DNA of 64,000 nt from Rhynchonema sp. JSB1_4 (taxonomy: Eukaryota; Nematoda; Chromadorea; Monhysterida; Xyalidae), in contig JASAMV010002789.1 in the NCBI GenBank assembly GCA_030248065.1, positions 1 through 64,000 on the forward strand, given 5' to 3'. Below are positions 12,377 through 23,000 of this stretch, one piece after another. Both the position numbers and the translations under genes were made by a program. Every line of letters starts with the position of its first letter. The stretch's first letter is position 1. Under the pieces are notes generated by a model, which ran no database searches, was not told where the DNA came from, and saw nothing but the letters and a program-made list of their open reading frames with translations.

Positions 12377-14227
12377 TCATGTGCACACATAAGTGGTGCG
12401 GGTTCCGTGCTGTTCGGTGTTCAAAGAACCACCACGCGTAACAGCTGTTACTATCCTTCCGTCGGGTCTAAACGACAGAACGAGTTCCACCGGAATAGAC
12501 ATTATCGACGGGCGCTTCACATCCCCTTCGAAATGACCCAATCGGAGATTGTAGTCAGCCATCCTCAACTCTCCCTCCGGTTCGAAGTATACATACTTCA
12601 CGATCGGTTCGTACAGTACGTCGTACTCACGTTTGTGTTCAGTTTGGTTGGGACCTCCAGTAGCACTTTCAGGCGTGCCACAGCCTGCATCATCCTGTTG
12701 GCTGCTCATACACTCTTCAACCGGGGCACCATGACACAGGGTTTGCGTCTTTCCGACTGGCACTATTCGCATCGACACACTGACTGTGTGCGACTGCACT
12801 GGGTAGTCCAGTTCGGGTAGGTCGAAATACCGTGTGCGTTCTCCGAGCGCATTCTCAAGCACATTCGGCATGGACAACATATCGTTGTATAATCCACAAG
12901 TCACGGGTTCGGAACCCTCTTGCAGTGGCATGCCCGGACTGTGGCGCTCTCCATATGGTAGCACTCGTATCGGCATTCGGTTATCGAGCATCTCGCCCCA
13001 CTTGTCAAGCAATTGACGCGTCTTGGCGGATCTCGGTGACCGTGCTTGCTCAATCTCAAACAATCCGCGAGCCTCGCTAGAATACCGGTCTTCAAGCTCA
13101 CACAAAGGTTCCTGCGTCAGCGAGTTCACGTTCAAATACTCCGAAATCCTGGCAGCAAGCAATCGATCATGGGGTAGCTCCTCTGCATACAACCATTTCA
13201 ACAGATGGTCACTGTATCGATGTGTGGTGAGCACGATGTCAACCACTTCTTCATGCAACCGCCAAGGTTCAGCGAACTTGGGTGCATCCAACCACTCCTC
13301 TTGCCAATATACCTCACGTATCTGGTCTTCCTCGAGTTCGGATACCGTATACAGATCAATCGTATTCTGTCCGATCGCCTCAGACTCGGACTTGTATCTA
13401 TCACGGACTCGCATACGTCCGGTCTCCGTATCCGAACTCATGTAACGGACTTGAAGCACTGGCAACACTCCTCCAGTCTCCTGCCCTTTCATTCCCTGTC
13501 CGTTTGTCACACGAATCTCGCGCGCCTTCTGCGCCCTTTCCTCTCCCAAACATTCCTGTCCTTCCTCCACACGGACCTCTTGTCCTTTCTCCGCACGGAT
13601 CTCCTGCGCCTTGCGCGCCCGTGCCTCGCTCAGCCATTCCTCGTAGATCTCTTGCGCCCTTCGCGCCTGGCTAGCGGTCAATAATTCCGTCCGCCGGTAC
13701 CCAGCATGGAACACCTGCGCTGCCTGCGCCTGTCCATCCTTCATGTCCGGTCGGTACACCTTTCCATCCGACTGGTCCAATTGACCACAACTGCGGTCTC
13801 CTGATTGACCGACTTTCGTACTGCTGCGGTCCTCACTCTGACCGACTTTGTCACTGCGGCCGTTCCACTGGCCGACTTTCACATCCGACTCCTGGTCCTT
13901 CCACTGACCGTCGGTTCGTTCCAAACACCCAAAAGTGTTACTCTCGATAAACGAAACATCACTCTCCTCATCCCACATCATCCATCCGGTCCCTCCGCGA
14001 CCGATGGGTGGGTACGTCACTGCTTCGCCCGACTGACCTATCCATCCGCCTGCCTGTTCTCTCTGCCTCGGCGGACTGCTGCGGTCATCGGCGGTTCCCG
14101 TCCGGAATCGGGCATCCGGCATTGCCTTGTTCGACCGGGGATTGACGTCCGGCATTGATTCGCGACGAATGGACTCGCCGCTTGAAGGATGCATCGGTGT
14201 CGCGACGTAGTCAAGCTCCACCGACAA
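12377..14227 (-). CDS. Unrecognised 616-residue polar, repeat-rich protein
   Basis: A single long open frame, GC-richer than its surroundings. The N-terminal third is Gly/Arg/Ser/Gln-rich with a repeated short KVGQS-DRS-type motif. A charged segment with (K/R)AQEIR-(A/V)E-GQE-like repeats follows at about residues 180-235. The C-terminal half is more ordered (DLYTVSELEEDQIREVYWQ, LLKWLYAEELPHDRLLAARI). The frame stays open upstream of the first Met to about 14330, and an upstream segment at 14400-14430 may join by splicing. The words LDYVA(T/D)P occur three times in this 5' region (about 14210, 14280, 14410). I recognise no domain, membrane segment or signal. It may be a lineage-specific host gene or part of an unrecognised element. 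It ends about 340 bp from the GT92 tail, converging with it. Confidence 0.5.
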   Translation of the reverse strand: MSVELDYVATPMHPSSGESIRRESMPDVNPRSNKAMPDARFRTGTADDRSSPPRQREQAGGWIGQSGEAVTYPPIGRGGTGWMMWDEESDVSFIESNTFGCLERTDGQWKDQESDVKVGQWNGRSDKVGQSEDRSSTKVGQSGDRSCGQLDQSDGKVYRPDMKDGQAQAAQVFHAGYRRTELLTASQARRAQEIYEEWLSEARARKAQEIRAEKGQEVRVEEGQECLGEERAQKAREIRVTNGQGMKGQETGGVLPVLQVRYMSSDTETGRMRVRDRYKSESEAIGQNTIDLYTVSELEEDQIREVYWQEEWLDAPKFAEPWRLHEEVVDIVLTTHRYSDHLLKWLYAEELPHDRLLAARISEYLNVNSLTQEPLCELEDRYSSEARGLFEIEQARSPRSAKTRQLLDKWGEMLDNRMPIRVLPYGERHSPGMPLQEGSEPVTCGLYNDMLSMPNVLENALGERTRYFDLPELDYPVQSHTVSVSMRIVPVGKTQTLCHGAPVEECMSSQQDDAGCGTPESATGGPNQTEHKREYDVLYEPIVKYVYFEPEGELRMADYNLRLGHFEGDVKRPSIMSIPVELVLSFRPDGRIVTAVTRGGSLNTEQHGTRTTYVCT

Positions 14228-14429
14228 ATCGACGCGCGAATACTCAAGCTTGTCGATTGGATTAGTAACTGGGTCCGCGACGTAGTCGAGCTTTCCCAGT
14301 ACCTGATCTAGAAAATCTGCAAAAGCTGGAAATCCAGTCAGGTTAGGTTAGGTACATAGGTTTATAAAGACATGCAATAGGACGAATCACAAACCAAAAC
14401 CAACGTCGCGACGTAGTCAAGCTCCGAGG

Positions 14430-16207
14430 GCTTTTATTGGCTTGGAGACGAACAACCTTTTTCCAATAGTAGGTCAACTGTGGTTGAAGGCGGATAAGAC
14501 TTTTTCAGTAACTAATAAAAGTGAAGATTGCTTATATATGTTTTGGGACGTAGTGTCTAAGGATACATCACACACATAAGGTATGGATTATAAAAACAAG
14601 GAAAGTTACTGTACGCAAAGTATGCAAATTTACCATACGACACACGCAAAAGGGAGAGACTTAATCCCTCACTCGAACGATCGCTAACCACGTAATAACG
14701 AACGTTCATGTAACACAGTCACGCAAGGGAACATCAACCGAACTGCTCATTTACGCAGGTTGACTCGCCTGCACGCATAGCGCTTTCCGGACTGAATTCG
14801 ACCGACCAATCACAGTATCGGTGTACTTATGTCCCTTGACTTCACGTGTCCCTCACGTGTCGTATTCCAAACGACAACTTGGATACTTACGCGTCCGCGT
14901 AAACGCTAACCATGAAGTATCATGGATATCTTCTTGCTCATATATACAACATTGAAGACTATGCCACGTTTCAGAAATCAACATGGCCGGTCAACGCATT
15001 TGAAGTGTTCCAGCTAACGGACAAGTGCATTTGGACATCCTACAGGGTGCGGACACAGCGGACGGACCGGGGACCCCATGCCTTCTTGGCTCTCGGATTT
15101 GAGAAAGGGCGCTTGTTAGGGGGCCTTGTGCACGCAATGGTCTTCCGCTAGCAGAACTGTTCTTACGAAAAGCCAGCTCATGCGGAAGACAAAGACTGAA
15201 TATTTTCGACAGGAAACTCACAGCAGTTGCGCGCTGGAACGAAAGGACAACAGATAAAAGCAAGTCACATATACCTACATATAAATGCTTTAGTGAATTT
15301 GAAATTCGGAAGTCCCATTCAATTATATCATGGTCCAGCATACATTTTTCATTCAAATTTTACCTGCATTTCCAAATACATACCCATTCAAGTCTGACCG
15401 CTGTGTCCCAAACCAAAAGTCAGGACTTCGTGTTGGTCAATCAGACGATGTGGAAAGACACCGAATTCGACCAAGGACTTTCACATTGTCAAGGCTGACG
15501 CCACGAGATGGATTAATGTGGATGCGAACTTAGTGGAAGAACCTACCACTGAAGTGATCCCTTGATCGGTCACGACGATTGGTATTTGTACATTTTCGCG
15601 TTGACTCTTGAATTCCCGAGGCTGCCGCCACCACCACAGCATGGAGGATTACGCAATCGTATGAAAAGCTGCATCTGCGGTGTCTTTTCCCGGACTTAGG
15701 CCCGCTATGAAGGTCTCACTCCCCTTGGTTTTAAAACTCTTGGCCTTCCGAGCGTTTGGACATTATAACGGTAACTTGCTGTAACTCGATTGTACACCTT
15801 TTGTTCATGTCAATTATAGTGATGGAGGGCGGCAGCTTATTGGTATCTCATGGTCGGCCCGCTATGCTGCTTACAATTCAAAAACATGATCAATCAAAAA
15901 ATGCGTTCGAATAAAAAGTTCAGCTTGCGTCAGTTTCTGGTGCAGCGTGCACGCTATTTTCTTATGCAAACATAAACACGTCATGCCCTGATAACATTCA
16001 CGTCACCATAGCAGCACCTGGGTACACTTGCTTGCGTACTATGCACAGGACCACATTATTTGTACATTGTAAGACATTTCAGCTGGCATTGGAATTTAGA
16101 GCGAACATATTCGGTTGTAATTTTTTCATTTCAAAATAACGTAAAAATGCACATAATTTTTGTTTTTCAGGATTCTGCCCATATTTTCCATTACTGTAGT
16201 ATAAAAA
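14430..16207. other. Intergenic; one possible coding remnant
   Basis: I see no convincing gene. Around 15420-15566 two overlapping frames read QDFVLVNQTMWKDTEFDQ and then FHIVKADATRWINVDANL before a stop, which could be a frameshifted remnant. Evidence is weak. Confidence 0.25.
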
Positions 16208-17228
16208 ATGAAGGCGATCTACAAGAATCACGTGCTGGCTGAGAGCTCAAACACGGTGGTGGTTGAAAATAATCACTATTTTCCACCGGAATCGATTAAA
16301 AAAGATTTGTTTCAGGTTTGTATTTCAAGATTTATTTTGTTCTTGGTGACCCATCGAGGTCACTGGCTTCACCTTCATTCAAAATTTACCGACCTCGGAA
16401 ATGCGCGATGTTCCCCGCTTTTATTCCCTGCGAAAGAATGAAAAAGGTGTCCATTATACGTATGTATGTAGGTACGAACTTTTGTTCTGTTTCAATTTCA
16501 ATATCAACTGATGCTTGGCATAATTGCAGAAAACCGACCACACCACTTTCTGTCCATGGAAGGGCACAGCGCATTACTGCTCAATCGTGGTCGATGGTGA
16601 CGTTAATGTGAACTCGGCCGGGAGCACTTTCTATTTCATACAAATTGTAAGTTCTTACAAAAAAACGCTACAATTTGTACCCAGGTACAAAAGCCACTTG
16701 ACGCAGTTACAATTGTGAGTGATACAATTGTAAGAAGTTACAATTGTAACTGGGTACAATTGTATCCAGCTACAAAAGAAAATTTTGTAACTCGCATTGT
16801 AAGAAAGAGAAAAATTGTAGCTGGCTGCAAACCGGTGGGACCGTCCTAACTCGATACAATTTGATTGTTTGTCAATTATTTGACCCGGGCCCGATTTTTT
16901 AAATAATGTTTATCATCTCTAGAAGCAATTTATTGGAAACTAATTTTATCAAACATGCGTTTTCATGGTTGCCTAAGCGAAAGAAAATCGTGCCATCGAA
17001 ACATTTTCAGCTCTATTGTAGCCAGCTACAAAAAATTGTGACTCGATACAAAATTATTGTGGAAAGTGGATTTACAATTGCTTGTAACTTTTGGCTACAA
17101 TTTGTAAGTTTTTATTGTATGAAATAGAAAGTGCTCCCTGGTATTATCCCGAACCGAAGCAAGCCGCCAGCAATATTAAAGATCACGTTGCATTTTATAA
17201 GGCCAAGGGTATAACCATCTCTGAATAG
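16208..17228 (+). CDS. DUF427-family small protein, coding exon split by a repeat element
   Basis: Exon 1 (16208-16315) gives MKAIYKNHVLAESSNTVVVE and NHYFPPES. Exon 2 (16530-16619) gives TTFCPWKGTAHYCSIVVDGD. After an insertion (16620-17138) the frame resumes at 17139 with WYYPEPKQAASNIKDHVAFY and stops at TAG 17226. Joined across the insertion, the product is 95 residues, the usual DUF427 length, with the family's FPPES, CPWKGTA and WYYPEPK motifs all present. DUF427 is a small beta-rich domain of unknown biochemical function, common in bacteria and fungi. The insertion adds a stop codon unless removed by splicing, so this copy may be disrupted. Exon 1 to 2 is a normal GT-AG intron, which argues against bacterial contamination. 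Confidence 0.85.
16620..17138. mobile_element. Inverted-repeat element (MITE-like) inside the DUF427 coding exon
   Basis: 519 bp, starting GGGAGCACTTTCTATTTC and ending with the exact reverse complement. The interior is built of GTACAATTGTA / CAGCTACAA-type words. It falls exactly between the GCC and TGG codons. I see no target-site duplication. Its length is a multiple of three. Confidence 0.8.
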
Positions 17229-19685
17229 TCAGCCAGCCCCTTTAGTAAAGTAAATTGCAGATTATCGGTTTCGACTTAAGCCTCCCATAAAACCCCGACT
17301 AGCCTTGTGGAGACGAGCACGCTTGGGGTCGAAGTGCAACGCTTTTAACGCGGAAGAATTTATTTTTGATTCTGACAGACCGTCTCAGTCCAGGCCTACG
17401 CCAATTTTGTCGTTCCGCGTTGCATGATTTTATTACAACTGTCTTGTCAATGTGCCATGTATTCACAGGGTTATTATCGTTTTCCAAGCCAGGCCATTTT
17501 TTCCCGAAATAGAACCAGTTTCCAGTCAAATATCAAGCGTCGACAAAGTAAAAAATCGCAATGTTTTTTCGTCAAATATAATATCACCCGATCATACAGA
17601 GCTACACACTCAAAGCGCAGTAGTCATACAGTGGTACATAACGCTTGACCATGAGAAGAACCTTCGAAGCACAAAAATATTGATAAACATACAGAACAGT
17701 ATCTTTTGCCTATTCAGCAACGCATGGCGTTAAAACTTTTCATTGAAAGTCCGTCAATTGCGATAAAAATTAAAATAGCAAGGTGCGGGCTACTGGTTGA
17801 AATTGTGATAATAATACTGATACAGTATTTCTGCGAGAATTGAAGGCATATTTGTGCGAAAAAAATACATTGTTGTTCTAAAACAATTGCTAGCGATGAA
17901 AACGTGACTCCAATCAAACATTCTTTAAGCGATGTACGAAAGTAAAACAAGAAAGAAAAGTATCAAAGAACCGCTTATTACCATTATTTGTGCTGAAGAT
18001 GGTGCAAAAATCACAAAAAACGTGAAAAGTGCCTGCTTGCTTCTTTAGCCAATTATACAGTTGTTGCTGTATGGAATAATCAATGGACTAGTAGAAAGAA
18101 TGAAACACAAGAAAAATGCATCATAGATATGGCATGGTTACAAGCAGAACATTGTTGTAGAAATTGAATGTCCCAGATTTATTGTTGTGATTTATGGTCA
18201 AATTCGCACTTGTTCAACTCATCAGCGCCTACTCACCGTCATCCTTAAGTAATTTCTAAACTTAAGTCCGGTTTAGTTAAACTGCATCACAGCGACGCCG
18301 AGTCCGTGAAGAAATTTGATCATGAATAAATTGAAAACCCAGGACACACAAGTTCAGTCGGAATCGGAACTACAGTGCAAAGGACCATGTTAGTCAAGTG
18401 AGCGGTGGAGTGGGGGACTAGTCCACAAAGCAGCTATACTGTAGTTGCTTCTAACAGGTACCTGGACACACACCAATGATGTCAGGAGCATAATTAGTCT
18501 GATACCCTGCTTTGCACAACACTAAACGTTGACGAACATCCCACACAATTATTGACGTGCATTGGCTCGGTACCCAAACCTGACGCAGATTACTGGTACC
18601 TATGACAAGGGCACCGAACTAATACAGAGAGCACAGCAGTTCCAGAGCAACTTTCGCAGATGGGTTACTATCAGTGATTATTACATTTCAAACACAATAC
18701 CAAAATAAAACCCACTAAACGACTTGGTTTAAAAAAATAACCGCAAATTTCAAAATATATCATTTTTATAGGATTAGCACCGAAGTATATACTGGATTTT
18801 CAACCCAAATCAAAATACAGTCACGTTTTCTCAAAATATAATCTGGTAGCAGAGCACAAAATAATTCAATCAACGGGCAAACCAAGCGATTATGGTTAAC
18901 GCAAAAGAATATGTGCAAAAGGTCGCATATTTGTTGTGTTATATCGACAGTGACATAGAAGTCAGAAGTACATAGGTAGGGAACAGGTTGCGCAAAGAAA
19001 GAATCCATAACACAATTCTTACGGATTAAGTAAGACAGTGAGGAATACAAAAACCAAAAAAAAACACAGATAATCCCATCAGAAACAAAAAATAAATAAT
19101 ACATTAAAACATTTCAAGAACAATTTCGTCTTGTAGTTGGCGACAAAATTAACGACAGAAGATACATTCAAACTTGAAAGAGCCGGAGTTTCTGTATGTG
19201 TATGTGACACTTGACATGAAAAATGAAAAGATGCACACTTTCCGGTGATTGAAAAGTTGGTTTCCACGCATAGCTCCAATGAAAGCAGCTTTTCGGTCGC
19301 ATAAAACCAGGAAACACTCGAACAGTTGGAAAAGTGCAGTAATGTACAATAGCTGAACAAAAGAGGCACGAAATTGACATCATATTGTAGAAGCCATTGC
19401 GATAGGTGTTTAGTTCGTGGGTAAAAGCCCATTTTTACATGAACCTGGACTCCAATAACTGCCCACCTATGCACATTAGCTAGTGCTATCTGTATGCATT
19501 GTTCATAGAATCCACCGGTCCGTTTTGTAACGGGCGTTCATCAGGCAAGACTTGACCATTTGTACTCTCTGTTGCAACTGGGGCTGGAGGCATGGGCGCT
19601 GAAATGTTTTAACGTCTGCATAAGAGGATTTCACCCAAATCCAAAACGCTTTCAAATGGCAATAATATGCTCGATAAAAAACGCC
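17229..19685. other. Intergenic; nothing recognised
   Basis: AT-rich spacer between the DUF427 and WNK genes. Open frames here are short and have no recognisable content. Confidence 0.4.
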
Positions 19686-20000
19686 GTATAGTGCGTCCAT
19701 CAGCTCATGACACTTTGCGTTGCTGCTGGCTGGTTTGTTCCCTTCCTCCACGTTCTAATGAAAGAGAAATTGAGTGGGACCGATTTTGCAAAAAAACTTA
19801 AAAAAATGATAGAATGTGTCGAAATTTAAACCTAAATTAAATTAAAATGGATAAAACACGTGGATTTGATAAAAATCACAATTTAAGAGCAAAAACAATG
19901 TTTTTCGGAAACTCGGTTTCTCTTTCATTAGAACGTGGAGGAAGGGAACAAACCAGCCAGCAGCAACACAAAGTGACATGGGCTGATGGACGGACTATAC
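19686..20000 (-). other. Long hairpin just beyond the WNK stop codon
   Basis: Bases 19686-19768 are almost perfectly complementary to 19917-20000 (about 83-bp stem, about 148-nt loop). The hairpin begins about 87 bp downstream of the WNK TAA, so it would lie in the 3' UTR if the transcript extends that far. It could be a MITE remnant or a regulatory hairpin. The stem is seen directly; the role is inference. Confidence 0.65.
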
Positions 20001-20086
20001 ATAAAGACCAATAATGACAATGACCGTAGTGTACAAAAGAAAAAGCAGTTATTCGTCTCAAATACGAATGCCGTCTGTTTTTTGCA

Positions 20087-23000
20087 TTACAATGTTCCCT
20101 CCTTGAGAGTCACATGATCAGTATAACCAAGGAAAATCTGTTTGCCACGGTAGATTGCGGTTACAGCTGAGAACCTGTCAGTTAGCAACCTGTCCGATAG
20201 CAATTGAAAAAAAATACAAAAAAATGACACAATTATCCACCAGATTGAAAACCAAATCTCAACACTATTGATCACCAACCAGCATGCATCTGAGCGGGTG
20301 TTTTCATGCTCATCGCCTCGGCCGCCGCAGCAACAACCGGTGCAACAAAGGGATCGTGGATGACCTAAATCAGGACTTGCATTCGCAAATATAAGTTGTG
20401 CGTTTTTCGACGTCGAGTGATGATCTCAGTACGCTCTCGCTTCGGTCAAACGTTATACGAATGATTTTTTTGAGCAAAACGTAAAAACGTTCTGGACAGA
20501 CCGATTGTGAAGTTCGATACTCATCAACAATCAATAAGCAATTAATCAACCGACCTCCTGTCCTCGTGATCTTTCTCTCTCCTTGGCGTTTTTTGTAGCT
20601 TTTATTTGCTGTGGTTTTGTTATAACCAGTGTTGTAACTATTTTCATTTCCGTAATTGTCCCACCAGGTCTTGTAACTGTGCTTCTATCACTAATTTACG
20701 TGCATGGTTTTATGCGTCACTGAGAGCAATAAACCAACCAACCTCCTGTTTACTCTGCATGTCACTCAACGTCGCCACAAGCCGTTTGCGTTGTCGGAAC
20801 CACATTCGTTCCTCAGATTGACGTTTCAATAACGTGTCGCGCTCGATACGTTGCCTGAATCAACAAGGGAGGCTCAACTGCACATGCAGTTTTTCGATTT
20901 GAACCCGTTTGAAAGAAGATGTGAGTGCCTTTCCTTTCTTATTTGAGTTAACACGGCTAGCTGAACAAACCTGACAAAAAAACGCAGAGTAATAACGTAC
21001 CTTTCCAACAATTGCTGGAACTCATAATCGTCCAAGAACTCATCATCATCGTCAGAAGTCTGCAACAAGTTTTGTTTATGCATTTTTCTCTTTCTTTTCA
21101 TTAGATCTCGTCATGACAAAATTTTGCAAGTTTCTTCTCAAACGAGCGTGGAGCTTTCATGACAACAAACCCAGTAAGAAAACACGGCTGAGGGCAAACG
21201 TCGACGATTACGTAAGACTAGTTATGCTTTGGCCGATCCTAAAAATGTAGCTACCAGGCTACTTCTTTTCAAGAATTCGAGACTTGTTTTCAGCATGCAT
21301 GAAAGATCGTGTGTGATTGTGCTCCATATTGATGTCGTCTGTTTCCGACCATTGTTCACGGAAATAACACCGGGTCGTTCCGTCTGTGTCTGACCATCTA
21401 GCATGGCACAAAGCACGAAAACATCTAAAATCACCCCCATCATCCTTACATGTGCAGTAGCATCACTAGTGATTGACGCCTGGGCGTGCAGTGCGTGTGA
21501 CGACGGATATGAACGGGTCATGTCACTGGCAAGGGGTGACTGTCGACCAGCTGGCATTGCACTCGAAGGCGACTGACTGCTTGTCGATGGGCCTGCAACA
21601 CGACAAGTGGACGTGACCAAAATTGGGTGAGATGGGTGGTGCATAGAGTTCTGAAGCAGCTGTTTTTTCTCAATTAATGGCTTGTTATTTTTCCATCACA
21701 GGGCAAACGTACCATTATTTTGCCCATTCTCTTCCCAATTGTTACGCAAACCACAAAACATTTTTTCGGTGAACAAAGATGCAACATCAAAACAAACACT
21801 GCCTAGTTAACTGACACGGTTCCTTGTCAATGTCAACTGACAATTATTTTCAGCATATCTAGCTGCATTGGTCGAGTCGAGTGTGTCACCGACGTGCGTC
21901 ACCTACCCCATAAACAGTCGCACCCACCTGCAGTCATCCCCAAATGTTGTTGGGCATCAGCCAGAGGCGGCAGGAAGTTGGCCGCACTCAGATCCATCGG
22001 TGGCATCGATGAAACATCACGGTCGGATCGACTAGCAGATACAAGCACACTCTGTGCTGCATTGATGGATGTACCTGGCATGTTGACATCCGATGTGGTG
22101 CAGGCCATCGCTGACGATGCATTCGGCTGCAAAACGGTTCAATCTTTTCTTGATTGCATGCATACTTTTTGGGCGCATCGCGTTTTGGGCTTCATAGGCA
22201 GGTTTTCAGGAGGACTGACGTCGGAGTTGAAATGGTAAGTGTAGAAACATATTCCATCGGCATGATGAAACATATCGTGCAATTAATCAAAATACCCTCA
22301 CTCACTACCTCACACGAACGTGGGCGAATATTTCACTCGGTTACTACTACTACAACAGGCTATAGTATTGTACTCGCACGGTTCAAATGAGGACCAGGAC
22401 AGGAGAAATACCAGACAATAAAGCGCAAGGTTCTAACAATAACCGTCAAAGATAATTGCAAGAAATATTCAATAATCCAGCTGACCAGGGGTGAGATCAA
22501 TTCCTCCAGCTGTTTAGCAAGCACCGTGATATCGCCTGGTTTGTGACTGGTGTCGTCGCCAGGTTTGTGCATTGTGTGCTGCGCTGACGTGTGAGGGGAG
22601 ATGCGGCTCGTTGAACCTGTACGCCAACAAGCAAGCTGCCTGAGTATTTACGCGTTTCAGCTGTTTGTGTGAGCCATGTTTTGCAGCTACCATGACTGTT
22701 TTGTATCGGCAGGGCAGTCTGCGCACTTTCACGTTACGCACTGACGTACACTTTTAACAAAATCTGATTTCGTGACCAATCTGATTCTGATCTACACCAG
22801 CGAGTGAAACAACAAGTTCCCGCCCCCATTCCCAATTGTGTCACTACACACAGTCTGGACTGTTGCACAGCCAAACGCACACACCAGCAGTAGCAGTAAT
22901 GGAGTCCTGTCCGAGCTTGGTCATGGCCGGTTCGGTTTGTGACCGGGTGTAGTCCCGTTCCACCGCTGTCGTCACGGTGATGTCCTGAACAGGGTTATGA

